Positions 12,101 to 23,792 of a stretch of DNA of 64,000 nt are shown piece after piece. This stretch comes from Pithys albifrons albifrons. Taxonomy: Eukaryota > Chordata > Aves > Passeriformes > Thamnophilidae. Every line of letters starts with the position of its first letter. Position 1 is the first letter of the stretch. The position numbers and the translations under genes are program-made. Under the pieces are notes generated by a model. The model saw only the letters and a list, made by a program, of their open reading frames with translations. It searched no databases and was not told the DNA's origin. Location: NCBI RefSeq assembly GCF_047495875.1, contig NC_092463.1, positions 2,489,057 to 2,553,056 of the forward strand, read 5' to 3'.

Positions 12101-12777
12101 TCACGAGAGTCACTCAGTGATGGGCACTTCATCTGACATGTCCAGCTCAAGGACCTCCTGATGGGGCTTCTGTGAGTTCAGCATCCCAGTGGATTTCAAT
12201 CCCATGAATGTCTTCAGTATCCTCATGACCCACTGGCATTCCCAATGTTCTGTGGTGGGGAGCTCAGTAAGTGAAACAGGGGCTGTTTGAGGACCCACCT
12301 TCCCTTGGGTGCCATGAAAAGGGCTCCAAGTGGCATCAGTTGATATCTGCCCTGATCCTGTGTCAGCAGGAACTGGACACAGTTCCTAATTCCTGAGATT
12401 CCACAGCCTGTTGTTGCTTTATCCTGCAGCCTCAACTCTCCTTGGGCAATAAAGTCCATCCTTTCCTTTCTCTCCTCACCTTCCCTGCCCTGCCCTGCCC
12501 TGCCCTGCCTGTCCCAGAGCTTCTCTTCCTCATAGAACCTCATCTTTGGGGTCCCATCTGCTCCCGCCCTGATCCATGTCCATCCCAACACCTGGCACTT
12601 CTCAGAGGGATGGCTCCTCCAGGAAGCTCGAGGTGCTGCTTTGGTTGGCCAGGAAAGACTCACACTGTGTGTCTGAAGTGCCTGGTGTCACTTTGGTGTC
12701 ACTTTGGAGGCTGTTGTGGCCATATGTCACGAGGCAATGTTGGGGTGCTGGTCTGTTGATTCAGCCCTTGGCAAAAC
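12101..12777. other. Intergenic with a CCCTG microsatellite
   Basis: (CCCTG)n, about five units, lies at 12483-12509. The rest is unique. Confidence 0.5.
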
Positions 12778-13161
12778 CAAAAGGCTCAGAGAGTTGGGAT
12801 TGTTCAGCCTGGAAAAGAGAAGGCTCTGGGATGATGTAATTGTGGCCTTCCAGTACCTCAAGGGAGCTGCAGGAAGGATGGAGAAGGACTTTGGACATGG
12901 ACCTGGAGGGACAGGACAAGGGAAATGGCTTCCCACTGCCAGAGGGCAGGGATAGATGGGATATTGGGAAGGAATTCCTGGCTGTGAGGGTGGGCAGGCC
13001 CTGGCACAGGTTGGGCAGAGAAGCTGTGGCTGCCCCATCCCTGGAAGTGCCCAAGGACAGTTTGGACAGGGCTTGGAGCAACCTGGGCTAGTGGAAGGTG
13101 TGACAGGGGGTTGAAATAAGATGAGTTTTGAGGTCCCTTCCAATAATTCTGTGATTCTACC
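12778..13161 (+). mobile_element. CR1 LINE 3' fragment
   Basis: AAAGGCTCAGAGAGTTGGGA, AAAGAGAAGGCTCTGGGATG and onward to CAATAATTCTGTGATTCTAC. Part translates as [18 protein letters not shown]. Confidence 0.93.
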
Positions 13162-14027
13162 CTGTCTCATCCCCTCCCTGCTCTTCCCCTCAAAGTACTA
13201 CCCTTGCTGAGCCCTTTTGCTGCTCCCAATCACTGCTGGTCCTCACACCTTGACCCCAAGAGTGTTTTGCATCCTCTTTTGTCCCCACAGGTTGGAGTTG
13301 GAGACGATTGTGCCCTGGCACTCATCTGTTCATGCCTTCCTCCTCCTCTTCCTCCACCACCACTTCCAGCAGAGATTTGAGATGACCTTTTAGATGTGCT
13401 TGTGTTTCCCTGTCCTGTGAGACCTCAGTGACCTCAGGAAGACCTTCATCCATCCAGCATCACTCTGAGGGTGCTGGTGCCTTACCAGTGAGGCACAGGA
13501 CACTGTGGAGGTGACACACCACGTTTGGGACAGCACCTTTGTGCCTGTGTCACGACATGTGTGCTGTGGCTTCTACTCAAGGAAGGTGTAGACCCCCCAG
13601 AGCTGCCAAATAACAGATTTCCACAGGCTGGGCCGTAAACTGTTAACACATTAATTAAAAGAAGAAAAAGGAGTCGGTCCCATTAAGCTCCCCATCTGTT
13701 TTAATTACCCACTGGAGCTCACAGAAAGCTTTGTACACATTGTAATTGCATAATTAAAATGAACTGTTGGGAGATAGATGGCACTGAGATGACTGGGGAG
13801 AGAAAAGCAGCCCTTGCTCCTGCTCTGCTGTCGCTGACGAGCATCGTAATTAAGAAGAAACTGTTAAAAAAACCCTTTTTGGGCTAAGCTGAGCATTGCA
13901 CAGCCCCTGTTGGGTTCTCAGAGCTTTCTGAGGGCGTTTTTGTTGTCTCCACCCCAAGCAGAAGCAACAGAATCGTTAAACCCCACTTGGCTGAGAGATG
14001 TAAACCCTTTGTGTGGCTCCAGGATTT
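13162..14027. other. Intergenic
   Basis: Unique DNA, containing the conserved-looking block at 13600-13880. Confidence 0.45.
13600..13880. promoter_or_regulatory. Conserved-looking non-coding block (candidate enhancer)
   Basis: Repeated homeodomain-type cores occur in unique sequence: CACATTAATTAAAAG, GTTTTAATTACCC, TTGCATAATTAAAATG and ATCGTAATTAAG. The density of TAATTA/ATTAA words and absence of repeats resemble vertebrate developmental enhancers. Evidence is compositional only. Confidence 0.4.
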
Positions 14028-14794
14028 GAACAAATGGTGCAAATGGCCACAACAACCCCCTGCAGCGCTCCAGGCTGGGCACAGAGTGGCTGGAGAGCAG
14101 CCAGGCAGAGGGACCTGGGGGGACTGAGGGACAGGAAGCTCAACAGGAGCCACCAGTGTGCCCAGGTGGCCAAGAAGGCCAAGGGAATCCTGGCCTGGAT
14201 CCAAACTAGCGTGGCCAGCAGGCCCAGGGCAGTGACCCTTCCCCTGGACTCTGCCTTGGGGAGGCCACACCTTGAGTGTTGTGTTCAGTTCTGGGCCCCT
14301 CAGTTGAGGCAAGAGATTGAGGGGCTGGAGCGGGGCCAGAGAAGAGCAACGAGGCTGGAGAAGGGACTGGAGCACAAGTGCTGTGGGGAGAGGCTGAGGG
14401 AGCTGGGGGTGTTCAGCCTGGAGAAGAGGAGGCTCAGAGGTGACCTCAGCACTGTCTGGAACTGCCTGAAGGGAAGTTGTGGCCAGGTGGGGGTTGGTCT
14501 CTTCTCCCAGGCACTCAGCAATAGGACAAGGGGGCACGATGGGCTCAAGCTCTGCCAGGGGAAATTGAAGTTGGAGAGCAGGAAAAACTTCTTTGCAGAG
14601 AGAGTGCTCAGGCATTGGAATGGGCTGCCCAGAGAGGGGGTGGATTCCCCATCCCTGGAGGTTTTTAAGGTGAGCTTGGCCGTGGCACTGAGTGCCATGA
14701 TCTGGTAAAGGGACTGGAGTTGGACCAAGGGTTGGACTCAATGATCTCGGAGGTCTTTTCCAACCCAATCCATTCTATGATTCTATGATTCTAA
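14028..14794 (+). mobile_element. CR1 LINE 3' part, near-identical to the 9-kb copy
   Basis: Sense CR1 from AAATGGCCACAACAACCCC to the ATTCTATGATTCTATGATTC tail. ORF2 remnants include [20 protein letters not shown] and [20 protein letters not shown]. It has the ordinary single tail without the hairpin module. Confidence 0.95.
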
Positions 14795-16219
14795 ATTACC
14801 AGCTGGATGCATCTCATCCCCTTTCAGGCACAACTCACTGGGTTGCAGCTCCTGCCCTGCCTCGTGCCCATGGGTTGGGGGAGCCCAGCAGAGCCCAAGT
14901 GGTTTGTTTGGCAGCTCCCCAAACCAGGCTCACTCAAAGGGAGCACATCCAAAGCCCAGCTGGTTGCTCCTGGGCTTGGACTAGGCTGTCTTGTCCTCAT
15001 GGCAGAAGGTTTAACATCAAAATATTACTCTTAAAAAGAAAAAACCAACAAGTGTAACAAACTTCCTGTGAGCAGCAGTGGGAATTCTTCACATATTTTG
15101 GGGGGGAGGTTGTTTGTGGGTTGGTTTTTTTGATGTTTGTGGTACCAAACTGATATTCTCATCTCATACCTTCCTCTTCCCAGCTCGCTGCTTTTTCACA
15201 TTCCCTGACAACTTAATCTTTGGATTAATACTTTTATTTTTTCGACATTAAACTTCTGATCTGCACTGAGCAAACACGATGAAGTCATTGCAAGTCCTGA
15301 AAACTGGAAAAAAGTCTTTCTGGCTTGAAGGCCTCCTGGGAAAAGTGTCTGACAAGCAGGAGATCCAAAACACGAGTGTTCATGGACAAAATCTGACTCC
15401 TGCAATCTGCCCACACTGGATCAGGCCGGTAATGAATTCATGACATGGAACATAATTAGAGCAGAACTCTGTAGCCAGCCAGAACCTCCCAACATTTTAA
15501 ATGTCAGCTCAGAGACACATGGATTGCTTGGGAGGGTTTTCTGGAGCCAAGGTAAACTTTGGGGAATTGGGATAAGCGGGATAAGCTCCCAGCATGACTT
15601 TGGAGCAGGGATGTCCTGGCACCGGACAGTCGGCTCAGGGCAGCACCTCCTCCTTGGCATGTCCTGATGGATGAGTTCTGTCACATCCTATCTCCCATGG
15701 GCTGGTATTTTGTTAAAAAGCAATTTTCCTGGCAGAAAATGGTATTTTCATCCAGGCTGAGGTGTTTTGCAGGAACGTGGCTGACCCTCCTTGCAAGGGT
15801 ATGTTTGGACTTTTCCTTTAGGGACAAACTTCCCTCTTCATGAAGAGACGAGATCTCTTTTAATCAAAGCTGGAATAAAAAAATCCACATTCATCCCAAT
15901 GTTCGGTTTCTCTTTGGAAATTTGTTTCCTGGCAAGTTTCAGAGTGTTTTTGCAATGGGTTTGCAAACATGGAGCACATTCCCAGCAATCCTGGCAGGCA
16001 GCAGCTCCCAACATCCTACAGCAGAGCACCCATGGGATGGAGAAACTCCCCCCTCCTGCAGCAGTTCATTCATGGGCCTGACCCAAGCAAACCCTCTCCT
16101 GCAAGGAAGGATTTTCCCTCTGTTTTTTCCTCTCACAGAGGTTTTTATCCAGACAAAAAGTTGCTGCTGATTCCTCAGCTCTGCAAAGAGCCCCGAGGAA
16201 GGGAAGGGTTACACATCAC
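14795..16219. other. Intergenic
   Basis: Unique DNA; holds the AT-balanced block at 15200-15460. Confidence 0.4.
15200..15460. promoter_or_regulatory. Conserved-looking non-coding block
   Basis: CAACTTAATCTTTGGATTAA, TACTTTTATTTTTTCGAC and a GAATTCATGACATGGAAC phrase in unique AT-balanced DNA. Candidate only. Confidence 0.3.
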
Positions 16220-16330
16220 ATGTGGATGTGGCACTTGGGGACTGGGTTACTGGTGGGCTTGGCAGTGCTGGTTAATGGCTGGACTCAATCTTGGAGGGCT
16301 TTTCCAACCTTGATGCTGCTGTGATCCTAA
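16220..16330 (+). mobile_element. CR1 LINE 3' tail
   Basis: GTGGATGTGGCACTTGGGGA, the TGGTTAATGGCTGGACTC phrase and GGCTTTTCCAACCTTGATGC in sense orientation. Confidence 0.85.
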
Positions 16331-18047
16331 GGAGAGGGTTGGGAAGCCCATGGCTTTTGGGATTGTGAGCCTGGAATTCTCTGGGTCAGGTGGCTGAAGG
16401 GGCTGGGTGGATGTGGGTGACCCAAGTGCAGATCTGAAGACCCAGATGGGATTTACACCAGCACGTGGCCAAGCTGATGCTTTGTGAGCCAGCCCCAAAC
16501 CTGCTGCTTGCAGACACCCATTTTTATTCCCATTTTGGGATGGCAGTCTGGGATTTAACACCTGGAATCACAAATAAAGCCCAAGCAGGTGTTGTTGCCA
16601 GCTGTGGCCCTGAGGGCGAGATCACCCTTTAACATCCCCTCCAGGAGAACCAAAAGGAGCAACTTGCAACCCAAATTGTGCCAAAGGGAGTATTTTCCCC
16701 CTCACTGCACTGCTGGGCCATGCAGACCGAGCTGCTTCCCAATCCCAGCCCCAGGATGCTGCAGTGACTTGGAGCAGCCCAGGTGGGGGCAGGGCTTTCA
16801 CTTTGTGCCTCTTTCAGGACCTGAGGTCCTGCTGCCTCCAGGTTTCCTTTATTTTTCATCATTAAAAAGGCTTGGAGGGCTCTACAGGCATTTTTAACTC
16901 CTTCAAGTTAAGGCACCTCTTGGGAGATGCAGGGATTTATCTGTACAAAGTCCTGGAAAACACCCTGAATTAAAATAAAAAGTGTGGTCATGGAGGCAAC
17001 CAGGGAGTCAGAGGTGTCCAGTGTTGGATGCAGCAACACACATTTCAGGGTCCTGAAGGACCCAGAGGGCAGAAAAGCCCCTAATTGGCATTTTCTTGGA
17101 AATCCCACAAGTGCATCCCTGTCTGCCCTGTCTGGACCCTTGGATGGATTGGCAGTGTGAGAAGTGATGCCATAGATGCCAATTTTGGGACTCTAGGGAA
17201 GAGCTTGGAATGGAGTCAGAGCTCACAGCAATGCCAAGCACCTGATTCTGGTCAGTGGTGCTCATTGGAGCATCCAAAACTGTGGATCCTGCAGCTGAAC
17301 CCCCAAACCAGCAATTAAACCCCTAAATAGGAGCTTCCACATGACCCACCCAGCAGCCACTCCTGAATCCCAGTGGTCTTCCCAGGCTGAGTTTCTTTGT
17401 CTGGGTGTCCCTTGGAAAACTTCCAGGTTGGGATTGGGAAATAAATGTCATGGATGGCTTAGCTCAGATGTGTTTTGCCACAGGCCTAACACTATGGAAA
17501 ATTAGGGTGCAGGGCTCACCTTCTCTCCTTTCTTCTCTCAAGCATACTTTGAAATTAATTGAGCAAAGTGTTGGAGTGAATTAATTGCCCTGCCTTGGGG
17601 GGAAAAAAAATCCAGACAAATTTTTCTTTAGAACATGCAGAAATAGGAGTTTTTAATCCCAAACTCTCTTTGAGACATTTTGAGTGTGCAGTTTGCCAAA
17701 CCTTGGCTCACTTTTGTTGGCTGTTGTAGTGGGAAATCTGTCCTGGGTGTCTCCCACCACTGATGTGCTCTGGGATGGCCTTCCCTGGAGAGCAAAACGT
17801 GGCAATTCACCCCAAATCTACTGCTCATGGATCAAACCAGTGAAGCACCATTTGGGAAATCTCCAACTGGAGAAGGTCTTATTGGGAAGAGCCATCAGTA
17901 GTCACCAAAATGCTATTGCTCCCTGAATATATGAATATACAAATCAGGAATATATTAATATTTTCATAAATGAATATATGAATATAAATTGTCAGAGCCA
18001 AAAATGCAGGAAGAGGAATAAAACCACACTGAGGGTTGATCAACACC
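16331..18047. other. Intergenic with an AT-rich block
   Basis: Unique DNA. At 17925-17990 a block of GAATATATGAATATAC-type words is strongly AT-rich. No gene is seen. Confidence 0.45.
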
Positions 18048-18247
18048 ACAGAATCCCAGAGTGGTTTGGGCTGGAAGGAAACTTAAAGCTCATCTCATTC
18101 CACCCCTGCCATGGGCAGGATCACCTTCCACTATCCCAGGTGGATCCAAGCCCTGTCCAACCTGGCCTGGGACACTCCCAGGGATGGGGCAGCCACAGCT
18201 TCTCTGCCCAACCTGTGCCAGGGCCTGCCCACCCTCACCAGGGCAGA
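18048..18247 (-). mobile_element. CR1 LINE 3' fragment
   Basis: CACAGAATCCCAGAGTGGTT through CCAGGGCCTGCCCACCCTCA, antisense. Confidence 0.9.
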
Positions 18248-19109
18248 ACTCTAATGAGGCCCTGAGGATTCTCACAGGGTTTGTTAATTGGGGTGTTGCT
18301 TCCTATTGAGATGAAAGAGCAAAAGGATCCTGGAGAAGAGGAGGAAAAGGGAAAGATATGGATACTTTTTGTGTAGGGGCCAAGCCAGAAAACTGGGAGG
18401 GTGCTCATATTAAGAGTCCAGACCAACTGCACTTTAGAGTTCTCAAAAAAACCCCAGATTTTTTGAGGAATTTTTATTCCACTACTTTCACAAAAGCTCT
18501 GAAAAATTCTTTGTCTGGACCCACCCAGAGCTGCTCGTGGGACCAGCGCCGAGTTTTTCCTTCTGGCGTCAGCTCCTTGTCCTTTTTGTGCAGCAATTTG
18601 TCTTCCCACTGAGGTCACTGCTGAACAGAAAGCACTGGTTGTTTAGAGGCAGAAAGTTCCATGCAGAAAAACATCCAAGTGAAACATTTCAGTGCTGGGA
18701 AACCTTCGCTCCCACCCACTCTGGCCCTGCTTGGTTCTTTGCATGGAGCAGCCTGTACATGGCAAACCTGGAGCTCCCCTGCTCTCTTTGGGATATGGGG
18801 CACCTTCCCACTGCAGATCCTGCTTGCCAAGCATGGAGTTACAGTGGGTCCAGTCACTGGTCACCTTCCTGAGAAGCCCAGGGAGGTGCTTTTTCATGGA
18901 AGTGAAGGTGACACCTTGATTTTCTTTCCCAAGCTGAAAGCAGGTGTCTGCCATGCTTGGCAGGTGTTGCAGAGGAAAACAAAGTCATCGGGCTGGAATT
19001 GGGATGGTTCAGGTACCACTGCACTGGGATTGTGTGTCCCCATGGAGTCATCCAGGGAAAACCATTCCCAGCCCAGCTGTTTGCTGCATGGAGATCAGAT
19101 GGCCCTGGT
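18248..19109. other. Intergenic, nothing recognised
   Basis: Unique DNA. Confidence 0.4.
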
Positions 19110-19493
19110 GGGTTGTTTAGCCTGGAGAAGAGGAGGCTCAGAGGTGACCTCAGCACTGTCTGGAACTCCCTGAAGGGAAGTTCTGGCCAGGTGGGGGTTG
19201 GTCTCTTCTCCCAGGCACTCAGCAATAGGACAAGGGGGCACGATGGGCTCAAGCTCTGCCAGGGGAAATTGAAGCTGGAGAGCAGAAAAAACTTCTTTAC
19301 AGAGAGAGTGCTCAGGGATTGGAATGGGCTGCCCAGAGAGGGGGTGGATTCCCCATCCCTGGAGGTTTTTAACCTGAAATTGGCCGTGGCACTGAGTGCC
19401 ATGATCTGGTAAAGGGACTGGGGTTGGACCAAGGGTTGGACTTGATGATCTTGGAGGTCTTTTCCAACCCAATCCATTCTATGATTCTATGAC
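19110..19493 (+). mobile_element. CR1 LINE 3' part
   Basis: TTGTTTAGCCTGGAGAAGAG to an ATTCTATGATTCTATGAC tail; same subfamily as the 9- and 14-kb copies. Confidence 0.93.
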
Positions 19494-19963
19494 TGTGATG
19501 CCAATGACATGGATCTGCTTGGGCTCCAGAAGAACATTCCTATGTGGCACCCAGAGTGCTCCTCACCTCTGGACACTCCTGCAGAGCCTCTCCAGCACCT
19601 CCTCAGTCTGCAGCCCATTGCAGATGCAGGAGGAGCTGCTTTGCCACCCCAGCATTGCTTTGAAGTTGTTCTGCCTGGGTTGCTCTTGCAGGTCACTGCC
19701 CAGTCTGGCGCAACCCTCCTGAACTGGTCCTGCTCCTTTGCTTGCTGGGCCAGTCCTGATGGCAGGATTTCTCCTGGTGGAGCTGGGTGTAGGTGTCATG
19801 CTGCCATTAAAGATCTGGCTTCCTGCTCTCTGAATGCCTGTGAGCAGCAGCAGGACAAACCTCCAGTGTTGGCATGAACGACTCAACCCCTTGTCCTCCC
19901 TTGATGTTCCCAAACCTGAGGAGGCTTCTGTGCCCCACACTTGGGCACTGTTGCTTCACATCC
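19494..19963. other. Intergenic, nothing recognised
   Basis: Unique DNA between two oppositely oriented CR1 copies. Confidence 0.4.
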
Positions 19964-20152
19964 CATAGAATCATAGAATGATAGAATCGATTGGGTTGGA
20001 AAAGACCTCCGAGATCATCAAGTCCAACCCTTGGTCCAACTCCAGTCCCTTTACCAGATCATGGCACTCAGTGCCACGGCCAAGCTCAGTTTACAAACCT
20101 CCAGGGATGGGGAAGCCACCCCCTCTCTGGGCAGCCCATTCCAATGCCTGAT
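19964..20152 (-). mobile_element. CR1 LINE 3' end
   Basis: CATAGAATCATAGAATGATA, the GGAAAAGACCTCCGAGATC phrase and CATTCCAATGCCTGATTAC, antisense and 5'-truncated. Confidence 0.93.
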
Positions 20153-20231
20153 TACTCCATGCTCCCACCTTGCCTCCTTCTCCTCTTCCATGTCACCCAC
20201 AAGAAAGCAAAGGGAGGAGACAGAATTACAG

Positions 20232-20430
20232 CATCACAGAATGGTTTGGGTTGGAAGGGACCTTAAAGATCATTCATTCCCACTCCCTGCCATGGGCACA
20301 GACACCTTCCACTATCCCAGGTTGCTCCAAGCCCCATCCAACCTGGCCTTGAGTACTTCCAGGAGTGGGACCGCCACAGTTTCTCTGGACAATCTGTTCC
20401 AGGGCCTCACCAATGTCTCCTGGTTGTCTC
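20232..20430 (-). mobile_element. CR1 LINE 3' fragment
   Basis: GCATCACAGAATGGTTTGGG through GTTCCAGGGCCTCACCAATG, antisense; a second CR1 subtype 80 bp from the previous copy. Confidence 0.9.
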
Positions 20431-21095
20431 CTGGAAGTGTTATCACCCTGCAATGACCTGGCCATCACAGGGCCAGTGGCATCCAGAGGCCAGATAGCTC
20501 ATCCAGGATGTGCAGGGCACATGCAGGATCCCATCATCCAGGGCTGCTGGGCAATCCCAAGCAGTGTGGGTTGTTCCTGGTGAGCTCCTGGGAGCACTGG
20601 GGCTTTCGGGCTTGGAAGCAGCTCTGGAACAGCAAAGATAAACACGACGTTAATGATGCTTCTGATGGAATTGGCAGCTTCAATCCCAAATTGTGGCTCC
20701 AGCCTCCAGCATGGCCCTGCCCAGCTTTGTTTCCCAGACCACAGGCTGCTTGGAATTTTGTATTCTTCTCTAGTTTGTCTGTTTTTCTTTTGAGCTACTG
20801 CCTTTATTGGCCCATTGGAGTGTTGCAGCTTTCCCAAGGTGAAACCTTCAGCTGCCTCTGCTCCTCATCACAGCCAGAGCCACTGACCCTCTGGGAGCTG
20901 GATGGGCCCCTCCATACCACGTGTCTGTGCCCTGTCACAAGCCAGGGCATCTGGTAGAGCATTCTAGGGCTCTCAGGATGCTGAGGGATTCAGGATGTTG
21001 GGAGCTCAGGATGGTGAGAGGCTCAGGATATTGGGGCTCTCTGGATGGTGGGAAGCTCATAAGACTCTGCTGATCCCCAGGACAAACAATGTGAA
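20431..21095. other. Intergenic, nothing recognised
   Basis: Unique DNA. Short imperfect GGCTCAGGAT-type repetition occurs at about 20970-21050. Confidence 0.4.
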
Positions 21096-21187
21096 ACTCA
21101 GGGGCATGGTTTAGTGGTGGACTTAGTTCTAGGTGAACATTGAATAAAATGATCTTAGAGGTCTTTTCCAACCTCAGTGATTCCATG
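21096..21187 (+). mobile_element. CR1 LINE 3' tail
   Basis: TTTAGTGGTGGACTTAGTTC, TTAGAGGTCTTTTCCAACC and GTGATTCCATGAA, sense. Confidence 0.82.
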
Positions 21188-21867
21188 AAACAAAAACTGT
21201 GGAGCTCGTCCTTCCTAAAACTGTCCATCTCCATCCCATGACAAATGTCACTTCTCATACTATATCTCTTCAACAAAATACCTGCCAAGATCAAACAGTG
21301 AAACCTCAAAACCAGACAGAAAATTTAGGGAAAAACTCCCTTGGAATGATCTCCTTGATTGTATTTCCATCATCCTCCCACACCAGCTGGGTCACAAAGG
21401 AGGGGAAATTTAATAAACTGCTTCAAAAGTCATATTTCAAGTTAACAATCCTTTTCTGATGCTCCAGAACAGCCGGTGCTGGCCTGAGCCTGAGCCTTGG
21501 AAGAAAAGTGAGGGGTTGCTCTTGCTTGGTCTGAACTGGTTCGTTGAGTCATGCTCTGAGTTAATACCTGGCACCGGCACAGCACGATCCTGCTGGAGGG
21601 GAAAAACTCACTCAGGGAAAGTTCAGGCTGTTCGTGCTGCTCCGAACGGGGGGAGCACACAAAGACTTCTTGTTTCGCAGGCGGGGAAGAGCAGAGAGGA
21701 ATAGGGAGGAGAGGAAGGGCAAGGGATAGTGGGATGGTGCTGGAGAAGAGGCGGGTTGGGATGTCTGCCCACGGAGCGCTGCCCCAGCCAGCCGGGACAC
21801 ATTTTTGTGATGCTTGAGCTGTGTCAGGAAGAAGCGTTGCCTGTGCCGGAGGGGTGTGTGCCAGGGC
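21188..21867. other. Intergenic, nothing recognised
   Basis: Unique DNA leading into the 92-bp array. Confidence 0.4.
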
Positions 21868-22879
21868 GAGGCAAAGCTCGGGGCTTGGAGGGGTGGGAAG
21901 AGCGGGGTTTGGGGAGGAATATCAGGTCACTGGAGAAGATGCTGTTGGTGGGGCAGGATGAGACAAAACTTGGGTCTTGGAAGGCTGGGAAGAGGAGGAT
22001 TTGGGGAGAAACATCAGGTCCCTGGAGAAGAAGCCATCGGTGAGCCACAGTGAGACAAAGCTCAGCTCTTGGAAAGGTGGGAAGATCAGGGTTTGGGGAG
22101 CAAAATCAGGTCCCTGGAGAAGATGCCATTGGTGGGGTAGGATGAGACAAAACTTGGGTCTTGGAGGGGTGGGAAGAGCAGGGTTTGGGGAGGAACATCG
22201 AGTCCCTGGAGAAGATGCCATGGGTGGGGCAGGATGAGACAAGACTTGGGTCTTGGAAGGGCGGGAAGATCAGGGTTTGGGGAGAAACATCAGGTCCCTG
22301 GAGAAGATGCTGTTGGTGGGGCAAGATGAGACAAAACTTGGGTCTTGGAAGGGTGGGAAGAGCAGGGTTTGGGGAGCAACATCAGGTCCCTGGAGAAGAT
22401 GCTGTTGGTGAGCCACGGTTAGACAAAGCTCAGCTCTTGGAAAGGTGGGAAGATCAGGGTTTGGGGAGAAACATCAGATCCCTGGAGAAGATGCTGTTGG
22501 TGGGGCAGGATGAGACAAAACTTGGGTCTTGGAAGGCTGGGAAGAGGAGGATTTGGGGAGAAACATCAGGTCCCTGGAGAAGAAGCCATCGGTGAGCCAC
22601 AGTGAGACAAAGCTCAGCTCTTGGAAAGGTGGGAAGATCAGGGTTTGGGGAGAAACATCAGGTCCCTGGAGAAGATGCTGTTGGTGGGGTAGGATGAGAC
22701 AAAACTTGGGTCTTGGAGGGGTGGGAAGAGCAAGGTTTGGGGAGGAACATCGAGTCCCTGGAGAAGATGCCATGGGTGGGGCAGGATGAGACAAGACTTG
22801 GGTCTTGGAAGGGTGGGAAGAGCAAGGTTTGGGAAGGAACATCAGGTCCCTGGAGAAGAGCCCACCAGTAGTGCAGGGA
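21868..22879 (+). repeat. 92-bp minisatellite, 11 units, with 552-bp higher-order period
   Basis: Unit starts (GAGACAAA-type) fall at 21868, 21960, 22052, 22144, 22236, 22328, 22420, 22512, 22604, 22696 and 22788: exactly 92 bp each time, no indel. Each unit contains CTTGGGTCTTGGAAGG, GGTTTGGGGAG and CAGGTCCCTGGAGAAGATGC phrases. Units 2-5 match units 8-11 (offset 552 = 6x92) better than their neighbours, down to the shared AAGAAGCCATCGGTGAGC variant. Apparent ORFs here are artefacts. Confidence 0.97.
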
Positions 22880-23792
22880 GGAGGTAGGATGGGAAGAGGT
22901 ACCTGATGTGTTGAAGGTGGACAGGCTTTCCTGGGCAGCCAGGTGGATGGAGGCTTTGTTGGTACAATGGCTCAGAGCAAGCAGAGGCTGGAATGTCCCT
23001 TCACAAAGCATTTCCTTTGGGAAGATACTGCAGGGACTGTGTGTGCAAAGCTCAGCTCACCTTGAGAGCCACCTCCAGCTCTCCCAGCTGCCCCATCCCA
23101 TACAAGGAGAGGTGGTGGGAGAGGAGTGGCTGCTGAAGGACCTTTGCCCAGCACACATCCATGCTGATCCCAGGTCAGGCACCCCAGGAAGCCTTGGCAG
23201 GCCTCAGCTGTGACAGAATATGTGGAACAGCTTCAGTCAGACTGTCCTCCTCCTCCTCCTCACCTCCACTCCTGCCATCAAAGGGTGGAGAGAGGGAAAC
23301 GCCTCCTGCTCTGCTGGCTGACTTCTAGGGCTCTATTAGAAAGGCAAAACTGGTTTAATTAGGGATGCCTCCAAGGTGACCATCAAGCCAGACGCTGGTG
23401 GGTCTTCAGGGAAGATCTATTAGCTCGTGCTGTGCAGGATCACAGGAGCTATTAGCCAAATGTGATCTAATAAGCAAATTAATAATCTGCAAATCAACTG
23501 CAGCTCTGACAAGTTCCTGCATTTACTGTGCCCTGGAACTGCTCAGGGCAGTGAGGTTGGGTAATTTCTCCTGCCTCAAATCCAAACTGGTGTTGCTATA
23601 AGAAGAATAAATCTGCAAAAGTCGTAGGAGGAAGGGGAAGGGCTCTGTGAGAACAGCTTTGTACCAGCAGTTCTCCCACTCACCCTCTGCTGCTACCCCT
23701 CAACCCCTCGTGCTTCTGGATAAGGGGATGTTTTGGTGACCAGCTCTTGTCCTCTGCTCCAGCCCATCATCATCAGCATGACTGTTCCCTGT
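22880..23792. other. Intergenic spacer between two arrays
   Basis: Unique DNA with a CTC run near 23250 and the conserved-looking block at 23310-23600. Confidence 0.45.
23310..23600. promoter_or_regulatory. Conserved-looking non-coding block
   Basis: CTGGTTTAATTAGGGATGCC, GATCTATTAGCTCGTGCTG and TAAGCAAATTAATAATCTGC give clustered TAAT cores in unique DNA. It is preserved between two fast-evolving arrays. Candidate enhancer by appearance. Confidence 0.4.
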
